NCBI GenBank assembly: GCA_947498455.1
Contig: CANMKK010000012.1
Location: 1-64,000, forward strand
Reading direction: 5' to 3'
Origin: an uncultured Aquimarina sp.
GTDB taxonomy: Bacteria > Bacteroidota > Bacteroidia > Flavobacteriales > Flavobacteriaceae
Length of the DNA: 64,000 bases
Under the pieces are notes generated by a model. It was not told the DNA's origin. It made no database searches and saw only the letters and a program-made list of their open reading frames with translations. This document shows positions 20,113-27,923 of the stretch, piece after piece (positions within the stretch are counted from its first letter, which is position 1; every line of letters starts with the position of its first letter). The position numbers and the translations under genes were made by a program.

Positions 20113-20352
20113 AACTACCTCGGGGCAAGCCCGCGAAGCATTCGTTAGAAACAAATTTTCTATTTCGAGGCAAGCCTCGGGGTATTATACCCTTTGGCGG
20201 TGCCAATAAAAATCGAAAAACACTTTATACTAGACATAAACAACGTGCACTTATTGATAACTAGATAATCAACTGCCTCTGGGCAAGCCCACAAGATATC
20301 CAGCGTATACATAATTTTTTCGAATTTCAAGGCAGACCTCAGAGGGTTAAAT
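20113..20352. repeat. Two divergent copies (~158 bp apart) of a GC-rich double-hairpin unit
   Basis: Unit 1 starts at 20113 (aactacctcggggcaagccc) and unit 2 at 20271 (aactgcctctgggcaagccc). The first 22 bases differ at only three positions. In each unit a second element follows about 50 bases later: cgaggcaagcctcgggg at 20166 and caaggcagacctcagaggg at 20328. Each element is a small stem with an AA loop (GGGC-AA-GCCC, CGAGGC-AA-GCCTCG). In unit 1 it is followed by GGGTA-TTA-TACCC. On the minus strand these stems lie in the presumed leader of the lipopeptide operon. They could be REP-like debris or RNA signals. Confidence 0.6.
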
Positions 20353-20370
20353 ACTACAATGTGGGTTAAA

Positions 20371-20410
20371 GGCAAGGCTCCGCCATATGACTCACAAGGA
20401 GTCTGTTTTT
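20371..20410. repeat. Dispersed element copy 1 (ggcaaggctccgcc...gactcaca)
   Basis: One of three look-alike segments around the antiterminator gene. The others are at 20841-20870 (ggcttcatggcttcgccact then tgactcacac) and 22060-22097 (caaagcttcgcttccttaac then tcacaaactcc). Copy 1 also contains gactc-acaag-gagtc followed by a short T run. Similarity was judged by eye only. Confidence 0.35.
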
Positions 20411-20840
20411 CTACATAACAAAACTGTTGAAAAATTGAAAAAAATTAAACCAAACAATGAACATTGATTTAGCTTTTTTTTCAAAAAAGATAGGGGGTAA
20501 AAAAACTTGATTATGTCATCATAGTAAAACGATATATTATCTAAAGTCAGTAATACTACTAATAATATATTTATATTAAAAAAACGATGTCTATGTCTCT
20601 TTATTCATAAGTAAAATACACCTTTTTAACCTTAAAATCTCCTATAAATAATTGTGCTTTTTAATTTAGGTAATTCTAAAATAAAATTGATATACCATTA
20701 AAATCTCAAATTCAGAACAACGTATAATATAGTGTGTTCATTATTTTTTTTTAATAAGAATCAGAATAACTACTTCAACCTCCTTCTTAGAGGATAATAT
20801 ATATATATACGTAAAAATAAATTGTGCTTTTGACATTTCG

Positions 20841-20870
20841 GGCTTCATGGCTTCGCCACTTGACTCACAC
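20841..20870. repeat. Dispersed element copy 2
   Basis: It shares the order GGC..GGCTTCGCC then TGACTCACA with the copy at 20371-20410, within otherwise AT-rich intergenic DNA. Alignment was by eye only. Confidence 0.3.
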
Positions 20871-20975
20871 TATGACATTGGAATAAATTTTAGAATCAAA
20901 GAATATTTAAGAATAAATATCACTAAAAAATTTTATTTCTAGAATCAAGAATAACACCTTATTCTGATAACGTTG

Positions 20976-20983
20976 CAAATATA
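20976..20983 (-). promoter_or_regulatory. Candidate -7 box TATATTTG for the lipopeptide operon
   Basis: On the minus strand this reads TATATTTGC, a full match to the Bacteroidota -7 consensus TAnnTTTG. No clear TTG-type -33 element sits 19-21 bases upstream, so support is moderate. Initiation here would place about 900 untranslated nucleotides before the cupin gene. Confidence 0.35.
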
Positions 20984-21419
20984 CTAATCTAAATCAATAA
21001 AACTTATAATGGAAAAACACATATATAATAAAAAAAATATAAGACACTCAAAGACAATACAATAAATCAAATTAATTAATATTATAAAAACCTTCTTAAC
21101 CAACAATTAATACATCCCTGTTATTTAAGTTTTACAGCCTCTTCAATATTTCAATTAATGTCCTTTCTTTAATTTTTGATGAGCTTATTTATACATTTTA
21201 TTTAAATATACAATACCAACTATTAATTATCCACATAGTACTGTATAATCCAAGTAATAAATAATTTTTTTAATAACATCTATAATGTATGTAACATATA
21301 TCCACAACATAGTGATCTAATTTAGGTACGATTAAATTAATTTTAGCACAATGAATAACTTATGTTCCAAAAGTGCTTTATTTAAGAATAAAATTTTATA
21401 AAAGGCTATATTGTTTCTA

Positions 21420-21977
21420 TTATACAACTTCTTCTAAGATTTGTTCCATGTGATAAGAAGGGATGGTCGCAATAATATTCTGATATAATGAATCTATCCT
21501 AACAATAATTTTATTGGTATTATTAACTTTTAGAACTTTACATTCTAATCCTTTTAATGATCCAAAATCGATTTTTCTAACTTCTCCAATTTTTATGGGT
21601 TCGCTAGAAGTCTCTATATTTGATACTTCAGTCGATTTCAAAAACATTTTAATTTGAAGGATTTCAGGCTCTCGTACAATGGCATATTCGTTTCCGAATC
21701 GGATATACGCACAAGCACCTTCTATAGATAATGCTTTATTAAAATCTACTGCATTGTTTAATTTCACGAAAACATAAGAAGGAAAAAGAGGTGCTTCTAT
21801 TTCTTTTTTTCGATCACTCCATTGACGCACTGTTTTTATCAAAGGGAGAAAGGGTTCTAGATTGTTTTCTTTTAAGAGGTTGTACACTTTTTTTTCCTGG
21901 CGCGATCTTACATAAAGAACGTACCATCCGGTTTTAAGAGTTTTTGGCATGGACGGCTTATTGGTTGGTTGATACAA
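21420..21977 (-). CDS. NusG-family antiterminator, UpxY type
   Basis: A 185-residue NusG paralogue. The N-terminal NGN domain (about 16-120) opens with GWYVLYVRSRQEKKVYNLLKE and contains LFPSYVFVK, the family hallmark. A short KOW-like C-terminal domain follows (about 127-180, IGEVRKIDFGSLKGLECKV). UpxY proteins of Bacteroides and LoaP of Firmicutes are specialised NusG paralogues that ride on RNA polymerase and suppress termination in long operons placed next to them, including polysaccharide loci and (LoaP) polyketide loci. Here the gene lies upstream of, and in the same direction as, an operon of more than 19 kb. I infer a dedicated elongation factor for the lipopeptide operon. Family assignment is firm; the target is inferred from position. 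Confidence 0.9.
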   Translation of the reverse strand: MYQPTNKPSMPKTLKTGWYVLYVRSRQEKKVYNLLKENNLEPFLPLIKTVRQWSDRKKEIEAPLFPSYVFVKLNNAVDFNKALSIEGACAYIRFGNEYAIVREPEILQIKMFLKSTEVSNIETSSEPIKIGEVRKIDFGSLKGLECKVLKVNNTNKIIVRIDSLYQNIIATIPSYHMEQILEEVV

Positions 21978-22059
21978 AAAATTGATTTAATCACTTTTGA
22001 AAATTAATTAGAGTGACTTATAAAAATTTGTAGAAATTAATTTGCAAATTAAAAACATT

Positions 22060-22097
22060 GCAAAGCTTCGCTTCCTTAACTCACAAACTCCTTTTTT
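22060..22097. repeat. Dispersed element copy 3
   Basis: The segment caaagcttcgcttccttaac followed by tcacaaactcctttttt resembles the copy at 20371-20410 in order and spacing, with several mismatches. It is the only copy to the right of the antiterminator gene. Confidence 0.3.
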
Positions 22098-22231
22098 GAT
22101 AAGAATTTTAAAAGTCAAGGTTAGCATAGAAAATAAACAGTTCTATCTGTATATTCTCTAATCTATCATCAATAAGGGGGTAATGAAGCGTTAATATTTT
22201 ATTAAAATCAAACTTAAACAATGCAGGTATA

Positions 22232-22239
22232 CAAACCTA
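22232..22239 (-). promoter_or_regulatory. Candidate -7 box TAGGTTTG for the antiterminator gene
   Basis: The minus strand reads TAGGTTTG, matching TAnnTTTG. No matching -33 element is evident at the right spacing. It would give a leader of about 250 nucleotides. Confidence 0.25.
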
Positions 22240-22423
22240 ATTTATTTTTTATCATGTTCGATATTTAATGAAAACAAATTTAAGAGAGTATTCCTTTTAA
22301 TCAATACGGTGTACCCATAAAAATTACTTTTTTTATTAAAAAAACAAAATAAATAATTTCAAATAACTAATAATCAATATTTTATGATGTTTCATAAAAA
22401 AATACCTTAACCATAATTTAACG

Positions 22424-22431
22424 TATCTTTG
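22424..22431 (+). promoter_or_regulatory. Candidate -7 box TATCTTTG reading toward the sigma factor gene
   Basis: The plus strand reads TATCTTTG, a full match to TAnnTTTG, without a clear -33 TTG. It lies 855 bases before the sigma gene, so it may drive a long leader or a separate small RNA. Confidence 0.3.
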
Positions 22432-22668
22432 TGAATCTATGGGTTATTCCACTTGAAGTAAATACAGTTAAAAACCCCTTGTAAAAAAGGGTGAAAATTA
22501 TTTGAATTTTTCTGTTAAAAAAAATCACATTTGTTAAGTTAATATTTTTTATAAAATTTAAGTAATTATGAAATAATTTAATCTCTTATTCACTGGAAAA
22601 TTACTTTTTGCTATTTTTTTAATCGTAAATGATTAATGTCTTTATCTAAAAAAGAAATATTATTGACC

Positions 22669-22689
22669 CGCAAAATTCATGGTTTTGCG
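22669..22689. other. 7-bp stem-loop in the sigma-factor upstream region
   Basis: CGCAAAA (22669-22675) and TTTTGCG (22683-22689) are perfect reverse complements around a 7-base loop. There is no T tract after it on the plus strand, so it is not a standard terminator. Role unknown. Confidence 0.4.
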
Positions 22690-22919
22690 TTATGAAAGGT
22701 CAAAATATTAAGATATATCGAAAGTATAAATATTTTTATTTGAAGAAATAGTAATCTGATTTTGAGAATACACAATTTAGTGCATTTTCAGATAGCTCAG
22801 GTGGCTTTGCTTTGAGACTAGGAGTAAGGTTAAATTTTTCGAATTAACTGCATTACTATTTGGTTCGGGTTATAAGAAGAAATTAAAATTTTACGTTAAT
22901 AAGGACTTATTTATACCTG

Positions 22920-22951
22920 TTGTTGTTTGAATTTACTGGAAAAGAAAATAA
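22920..22951 (+). repeat. Partial copy of a dispersed intergenic repeat
   Basis: The segment ttgttgtttgaatttactgg plus aaaagaaaataaa matches 30643-30674 with one mismatch over about 32 bases. The other copies are at 30643-30720 and 33862-33917. Confidence 0.5.
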
Positions 22952-23285
22952 AGATTTTTTTGTTTCAATGAAGAAGAAAAATTAAGCATAGCTGGACTAC
23001 GGTTTATTTTTATGCTGAAATTGAGGCACAAAAAAGAACATTTTATTACGGTAAATTCAAATGACAAATGGTATTAGTTCCTTGATGCAGGCATAAGAAG
23101 TATTTATTCGAATTTTATTTTTTTTGATAAAAGTCTTAGGTTTTCAAAATTTCCTCTTCCTAAGAGGCAAATCTCTAGGAATTATATCTAAAAGGGTAAT
23201 TTTTTAAGGAAAAAAAATAAAATAAGTTTACGATCTTGCTAAAACCCTTTTAATATTTCAATAAAATAAATATCTTCGGAGTTCT

Positions 23286-23795
23286 ATGAAGAATAAGTCT
23301 GTCTGTGAAAAGAAAAATTTTGAGTCAATATTTAATGATTATTCAAAATCTTTAAGGAATATTATTTACTACAAATGTGGTGATGTTAATCTTGCAGAAG
23401 ATATTGTACAAGATGCATTTATAAAATTATGGTCTAATTGTTCTAAAGTACTTTTTGTTAAATCCAGATCATTTCTATATACAGTTGCTAATAATAATTT
23501 ATTAAATCATATTGCGCACCAAAAAGTAGTGCTAAAACACGAACAAATACCTCATTCTGAATTAAATAACCAGGATCCCGAATTTGTTATTGAAGAAAAA
23601 GAGTTCATGAAAAAACTTAAAAATGCAATAAACGAACTCCCTGAAAAACAAAGAGAAACTTTTCTATTATCTCGAATCGACAAAAAATCGTACAAGGAAA
23701 TAGCAGAGATAACAGGAGTTTCGGTAAAGGCAATTGAAAAAAGAGTACACTATGCTTTATTAAGTTTGAGACAAAAATTAGGTGATGTTTTATAA
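23286..23795 (+). CDS. ECF-type RNA polymerase sigma factor (FecI-like)
   Basis: A 169-residue sigma-70 family protein. Region 2 is visible in GDVNLAEDIVQDAFIKLWSN (about 36-55), and region 4 in LPEKQRETFLLSR followed by YKEIAEITGVSVKAIEKRVH (about 120-155). In Bacteroidota such factors are paired with a FecR anti-sigma factor and a TonB receptor carrying an STN domain, and they switch on receptor genes when ligand binds outside. That set follows directly here: FecR begins 74 bases downstream. The target promoters cannot be read from this window. Confidence 0.92.
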   Translation: MKNKSVCEKKNFESIFNDYSKSLRNIIYYKCGDVNLAEDIVQDAFIKLWSNCSKVLFVKSRSFLYTVANNNLLNHIAHQKVVLKHEQIPHSELNNQDPEFVIEEKEFMKKLKNAINELPEKQRETFLLSRIDKKSYKEIAEITGVSVKAIEKRVHYALLSLRQKLGDVL

Positions 23796-23869
23796 CTTAA
23801 TTAAGTAGGGTAAAAGACGATAAGGCTGTTATTAATATATAAGCCCTAAATAAACGCAAGGTAAGAAAA

Positions 23870-24775
23870 ATGGAAAATCCATATTCAGATAATAATTTTT
23901 TGGCCAGATGGCTAAATAACGATCTTAGTTTAGAAGAAAAAGTAAGCTTCGAAAAATCAGCAGACTTTTTGAAATATAAGAAGATCGTTAAGGGTGTTGA
24001 CACACTTAAAACTCCTTCTTACGATAAAGAGAAGCTATTCAATGGAATCTTGGAAGGAATTAAAAAAGAAACTAAAACGATACGTTTAGTCCCTAAATGG
24101 ACTATAGGCATCGCTGCTTCCTTATTAGTACTAATTGGTGTATTCTTTTTCTTTAATGACCAAAAAGAGTTTAGTACTGATTATGGTGAGCATATCACAT
24201 TTAAACTACCTGATGGATCTGAGGTAACACTGAACTCTAGATCCTCTCTAAAATTCAAAAAATCAGACTGGGATGAGAACAGAATAGTTACCTTAGATGG
24301 TGAAGGCTTTTTTAAAGTAAAAAAAGGCTCTGACTTTTTAGTAAAAACTACATCAGGAACTGTAGAAGTACTGGGAACACAATTTAATGTAAATACTCAA
24401 AAAAAATTCTTTGAGGTCATATGCCATACAGGAAAAGTAAAAGCCATTGGTTCTAACAATGAAGTTTCTATTCTTAGAAAGGGGAATGCGTTTAGAATTT
24501 CTGACGACACTGTTGAAAATTGGAAAATTGAAACTACTGAACCAGCTTGGCTAACAGGAGAAACCACCTTTAGAAATACTCCATTAAAGCAAGTAATAAT
24601 ATCATTGCAAAATCAATTTAACATTAGTTTTGACAAAAGAAACATTGATGAAAACCAACGATTTACCGGAAGCTATAATAACAAAGATATCGAACTTGCA
24701 TTAAAAACAATATTTGTTCCCATGGAAATTTCATTTACTTTTAAAGATGAAAATCACATAGTTCTCTCTAAGTAA
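23870..24775 (+). CDS. FecR-family anti-sigma factor
   Basis: A 301-residue inner-membrane protein. The cytosolic N-terminus (1-75) would bind the sigma factor. A single membrane segment follows at 77-95 (WTIGIAASLLVLIGVFFFF), then the periplasmic FecR domain at about 103-200 (FKLPDGSEVTLNSRSSL, LDGEGFFKVK, GTQFNV) and a C-terminal DUF4974 at about 231-300 (LKQVIISLQNQFNISF). Known members hold the cognate ECF sigma factor inactive or competent until the STN domain of the receptor signals across the periplasm. It sits between the sigma gene and the first receptor gene, which starts three bases after its stop codon. Confidence 0.93.
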   Translation: MENPYSDNNFLARWLNNDLSLEEKVSFEKSADFLKYKKIVKGVDTLKTPSYDKEKLFNGILEGIKKETKTIRLVPKWTIGIAASLLVLIGVFFFFNDQKEFSTDYGEHITFKLPDGSEVTLNSRSSLKFKKSDWDENRIVTLDGEGFFKVKKGSDFLVKTTSGTVEVLGTQFNVNTQKKFFEVICHTGKVKAIGSNNEVSILRKGNAFRISDDTVENWKIETTEPAWLTGETTFRNTPLKQVIISLQNQFNISFDKRNIDENQRFTGSYNNKDIELALKTIFVPMEISFTFKDENHIVLSK

Positions 24776-24778
24776 AAA

Positions 24779-27391
24779 ATGAAACTTTTTTTTCCTTTTT
24801 TTATACTCATATATTTTAGCTCCTACTCTCAGAAAAAAATAAAGCTAGAATATAAAAAAACGCATTTAGAAGTTATTCTAAAAGAGCTTGAGGAATCTTA
24901 TGATATAAAATTTTCTTTTAATCCCAAAATTGTTAAAAACAAAAAAATATCCATAAGTGATAATGGAAATCTTAATAACATTCTTCAAAAAATACAAAAC
25001 CAAACATCTTTAATAATTGAAAAGATAAATTACAGATACTATGTAATCAGAAATAAAAGCATAGAACATACTATTTCTATCTGTGGATACCTATATGATG
25101 ATCACACTAAAAAACCGCTTTCGGAAGCATTTATTTTTAATGATGATAGATCCAAAACAATAACATCTAACCCAAGAGGGTATTTTCATCTATCATCTGT
25201 AAAGCCTAATGACACAATTAGTATACATTTTTTAGGTTATGATGATAAGCATTTTATAGCCAAAGAGTTGGAAAACCAAAGCTGTGAAAAAATTTACTTA
25301 TCCCAAAATGATTTTAAATTAAGTGAAGTATTAATTACAGAATACATTACATCGGGTTTCTCAAAAGGACAAGTTAACGGAGCTATAAATATTGAACCTT
25401 CTAAATTAGGGATCCTACCACAACTAGTGGAACCAGATGTTTTACAGAGTCTACAATTTTTACCAGGTATTCAAAGTCCTACAGAAACAGCAGCTGGGTT
25501 ACATATAAGAGGTGGTACACCGGATCATAATCTAATATTATGGGATGGAATTAAAATGTATAATACCGGTCACTTTTTTGACCTATTATCTATTTTCAAT
25601 CCACATATAACTGATGATATAAAATTATTTAAAAGTAATACAGAGGCAAAATATGGAGGTAGAATATCGGGGGTAATAGACATAAAATCTAAAGACGAGA
25701 TCCCGGTTGATTCACATGCAGGAATAGGTTTTAACATGACCAATGGTGATGCCTATATCCAAGTCCCCATTTCAAAAGATTTTGGTCTTATAATTTCCCG
25801 TAGAAGATCCTTTACTGATGTTTTTCAAACATCCACTTTTCAGAGTTATTCTCAGCGCGCTTTTCAACATATAAATGTATTTATGGATGATCAAAAAGAA
25901 CAACTTGATCAAGAAGCTATTGAAGATAGTAATGTGTTTTTTTTTAAAGATTTTACGGTTAAAGCAATAGCGAATATATCCGAAACAGCCAAATTTACTG
26001 CAAGTAATATTCTTACTAGTAACAAATTAGATTACGACTTCAATCTTATTAATATTGGTGGTTTTAATGAGCTCTTTAACACAAAACAAAAAGATGATTT
26101 AAAATTCGTCAACAAAGGAACGAGTGCATCATGGAATAAAAAATGGAGTAACACGTTTTCTCAGACCATACAAGGATATTTTTCCAGTTATGATTTTGAC
26201 TATTCCGGAAGAAGAGAATCTAATTTCTCTAGCGATGGTGTTATTTTTTTTGAAAATGATATTATTGAGAAAAACGAAATCCGAGATGTTGGAGCTTCAG
26301 TTCACTTTGATTGGAAGATCAACCCTAAAAGTAATTTCATATCTGGGTACAATTTTTCTACGAATAACGTGTCCTATAAAGCTCATTATTCTTTTACGAA
26401 CCGAACTTACAATGAAACAGGACATAATATTACTCATGCAATTTACGGGGATTATAAATTTCTTTTTGGAAAAAGAACTCGTATCAATATAGGACTCCGA
26501 GGTAATTATTTCTCCATAGTTGATAAGGTGTATTGGGAACCAAGAATGAATGTAGCATATACTTTATTTAATAATTTCGAAATAAAAATTTCAGGAGAAC
26601 ATAAAAGTCAAGTAACCAGCCAGATAGAAAACTTTCTCCCAAGCGATTTCATGCTAGATAATCAAATATGGTTATTGGCTGATTCTCAGTTCGTATCTAT
26701 GCTTAAAAGTGGTCAAACATCTATAGGGTTTGTATTTAATAAAAATGGTTGGCATATTGATATTGAAAGCTACTATAAAAAAGTAGTCGGGCTTACCTCT
26801 TATGCTAATGGGTTTAACGGAACTCAAGACCTTACAGAAGGGGAAAGTGAAACTGTAGGAGTAGATCTTTTAATCAAAAAAAAGATTAACAATTATAGAA
26901 CTTGGATAGGGTATTCTTTTACAGATCAAAACTTCAACTTTAGAGAAACTAATAATGAAAAATCTTTCCCCGGAAATTTCGACATTACACATCATCTATC
27001 CTGGGTACACTCATATTTATGGCGTAACTTCGAATTCTCTTTAGGGTGGAATATCAGAACTGGAAGACCTTACACACCTGCTATTGGTATTCTAGAAATA
27101 GAACCTAACCTTTTTACTTTTGATTTTGAAGATATTAATAGCGCCAGATTAGACACATATCATAGATTAGACTTTTCTGCCTCTTATAAATTCAGTTTAT
27201 TCAAAAAAGAAAATTGGATCAGCAAAATTAGTTTCTCTTTATTTAATCTATATAGTCATGAAAATACACTAAATAGAGTATATAGTATTTTACCGGATAA
27301 TAGTAATCGTAACGGAACATTTTTTCTACAAGAAACTAATACACTTTCATCAACGATTACTCCTAATCTTTCGTTTAGAATCGATTTCTAA
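24779..27391 (+). CDS. TonB-dependent outer-membrane receptor with STN signalling domain (copy 1)
   Basis: An 870-residue outer-membrane receptor. A signal peptide (about 1-18) is followed by an STN domain (about 19-95), a carboxypeptidase-regulatory-like beta sandwich (about 98-190), the plug (LQSLQFLPGIQSP, LHIRGGTPDHNLILWDGI) and a long beta barrel. The STN domain is the part known to signal to FecR in the periplasm, matching the adjacent FecR gene. No SusD-like lipoprotein gene is next to it, so it is not a standard SusCD glycan importer. Receptors of this kind take up iron chelates or other small ligands. The ligand is unknown. It is a clear paralogue of the next receptor. Confidence 0.93.
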   Translation: MKLFFPFFILIYFSSYSQKKIKLEYKKTHLEVILKELEESYDIKFSFNPKIVKNKKISISDNGNLNNILQKIQNQTSLIIEKINYRYYVIRNKSIEHTISICGYLYDDHTKKPLSEAFIFNDDRSKTITSNPRGYFHLSSVKPNDTISIHFLGYDDKHFIAKELENQSCEKIYLSQNDFKLSEVLITEYITSGFSKGQVNGAINIEPSKLGILPQLVEPDVLQSLQFLPGIQSPTETAAGLHIRGGTPDHNLILWDGIKMYNTGHFFDLLSIFNPHITDDIKLFKSNTEAKYGGRISGVIDIKSKDEIPVDSHAGIGFNMTNGDAYIQVPISKDFGLIISRRRSFTDVFQTSTFQSYSQRAFQHINVFMDDQKEQLDQEAIEDSNVFFFKDFTVKAIANISETAKFTASNILTSNKLDYDFNLINIGGFNELFNTKQKDDLKFVNKGTSASWNKKWSNTFSQTIQGYFSSYDFDYSGRRESNFSSDGVIFFENDIIEKNEIRDVGASVHFDWKINPKSNFISGYNFSTNNVSYKAHYSFTNRTYNETGHNITHAIYGDYKFLFGKRTRINIGLRGNYFSIVDKVYWEPRMNVAYTLFNNFEIKISGEHKSQVTSQIENFLPSDFMLDNQIWLLADSQFVSMLKSGQTSIGFVFNKNGWHIDIESYYKKVVGLTSYANGFNGTQDLTEGESETVGVDLLIKKKINNYRTWIGYSFTDQNFNFRETNNEKSFPGNFDITHHLSWVHSYLWRNFEFSLGWNIRTGRPYTPAIGILEIEPNLFTFDFEDINSARLDTYHRLDFSASYKFSLFKKENWISKISFSLFNLYSHENTLNRVYSILPDNSNRNGTFFLQETNTLSSTITPNLSFRIDF

Positions 27392-27534
27392 GTATTCTTT
27401 TTTTGTTCCCATAAATAATCAAACTTGATAAAAAACAGTCCAATACCAAATACTTCTAAAATTAAGCCAAGATACTCGTTTACCCTTCCTAATTCCTCAC
27501 TTTTATAGCTGTGGAAATACAAGAATTTCGCCAC
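27388..27534 (-). CDS. Candidate small membrane protein or gene remnant (48 codons)
   Basis: On the minus strand an open frame starts at GTG 27534 and ends with TAG at 27388-27390, overlapping the stop codon of the first receptor gene. The frame stays open a few codons upstream but has no ATG. The translation has a natural composition with a hydrophobic stretch (YLGLILEVFGIGLFFIKF). I do not recognise a family. In AT-rich DNA a frame of this length can occur by chance, so it could be a decayed gene end or nothing at all. Confidence 0.25.
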   Translation of the reverse strand: MAKFLYFHSYKSEELGRVNEYLGLILEVFGIGLFFIKFDYLWEQKKNT

Positions 27535-27816
27535 TTCAAACAAGAAAAAAGCAGCTTCGCACTTTTAGCCTATTTTTTTTTTAGAATCTATTTGGTACAA
27601 CAATTTATATTCTATTGTTTAATTTTATGAAGAAAAAGAATGTGATTAAATGCGAAATTTTTATTCGTAAATCGTATTAAACCCACTTCATATGTTAAAA
27701 ACCTATTACATCTTTGAACTATTGCCAGTGTTGAGGTTACTCCTGATTTTTTAATATAAACCCATAGCGGTACTGTCCTGAAATCAAAAACAAACGAAAT
27801 ATTTATAACATCTCAA

Positions 27817-27833
27817 AATTTCGTGACGAAATT
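27817..27833. promoter_or_regulatory. Operator-like dyad upstream of the second receptor promoter
   Basis: AATTTCG-TGA-CGAAATT is a perfect 7+7 bp dyad whose right end lies 28 bases before the -33 element of the following promoter. The spacing would suit an activator or a distal operator. A related half site, acgaaat, occurs at 27794-27800. No known operator was matched. Confidence 0.35.
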
Positions 27834-27861
27834 CCAATGCATAAATTGGGTTAAAACAATC

Positions 27862-27893
27862 TTTGTTCAACATAAAAAAATATCCTACTTTTG
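27862..27893 (+). promoter_or_regulatory. Bacteroidota-type promoter for the second receptor gene
   Basis: TTTG at 27862-27865 and TACTTTTG at 27886-27893 are separated by 20 bases, an excellent match to the Bacteroidota TTTG / TAnnTTTG promoter. Initiation is expected near 27900, leaving a short leader before the ATG at 27924. This promoter means the second receptor can be expressed apart from the sigma/FecR operon. Confidence 0.65.
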
Positions 27894-27923
27894 CCGTCTT
27901 TCTACCCTGCAATTATATATTAA

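Larger units (their letters stand above)
20058..21419 (-). other. Long non-coding gap, likely leader of the biosynthetic operon
   Basis: This 1.36 kb stretch lies between the antiterminator-like gene and the first biosynthetic gene. I found no convincing gene in it. The right two thirds are very AT rich. The left part (20110-20410) is unusually GC rich and holds hairpin-forming repeats, listed separately. A TATATTTG box on the minus strand at 20976-20983 would give a leader of about 900 nucleotides. The arrangement would suit processive antitermination, but that is inference. Confidence 0.6.
21978..23285. other. Intergenic region between antiterminator and sigma factor genes
   Basis: This 1.3 kb stretch lies between divergently transcribed genes and has no credible ORF. 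It holds candidate -7 boxes for both sides (22232-22239 minus, 22424-22431 plus), a 7-bp stem CGCAAAA/TTTTGCG at 22669-22689, a dispersed element copy at 22060-22097 and a repeat fragment at 22920-22951. The rest is AT-rich sequence in which I see nothing. Confidence 0.55.
27535..27923 (+). other. Intergenic region upstream of the second receptor
   Basis: This gap of just under 400 bases carries an operator-like dyad and a strong promoter (listed separately) in its right part. Nothing recognisable lies in its left part. Confidence 0.6.

Noticed and set aside
20160..20375. 71-codon open frame on the minus strand between the cupin and antiterminator genes
   Set aside because: It runs through the GC-rich hairpin repeats and has no recognisable or natural protein pattern, so it is most likely a by-product of the repeats.
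22476..22491. CCCTT/AAGGG stem as terminator or attenuator
   Set aside because: Only five base pairs and no T tract follow, too weak to call.
22786..22850. Segment gatagctcaggtggctttgc resembling the D arm of a tRNA
   Set aside because: No acceptor stem, anticodon arm or T arm can be folded around it.
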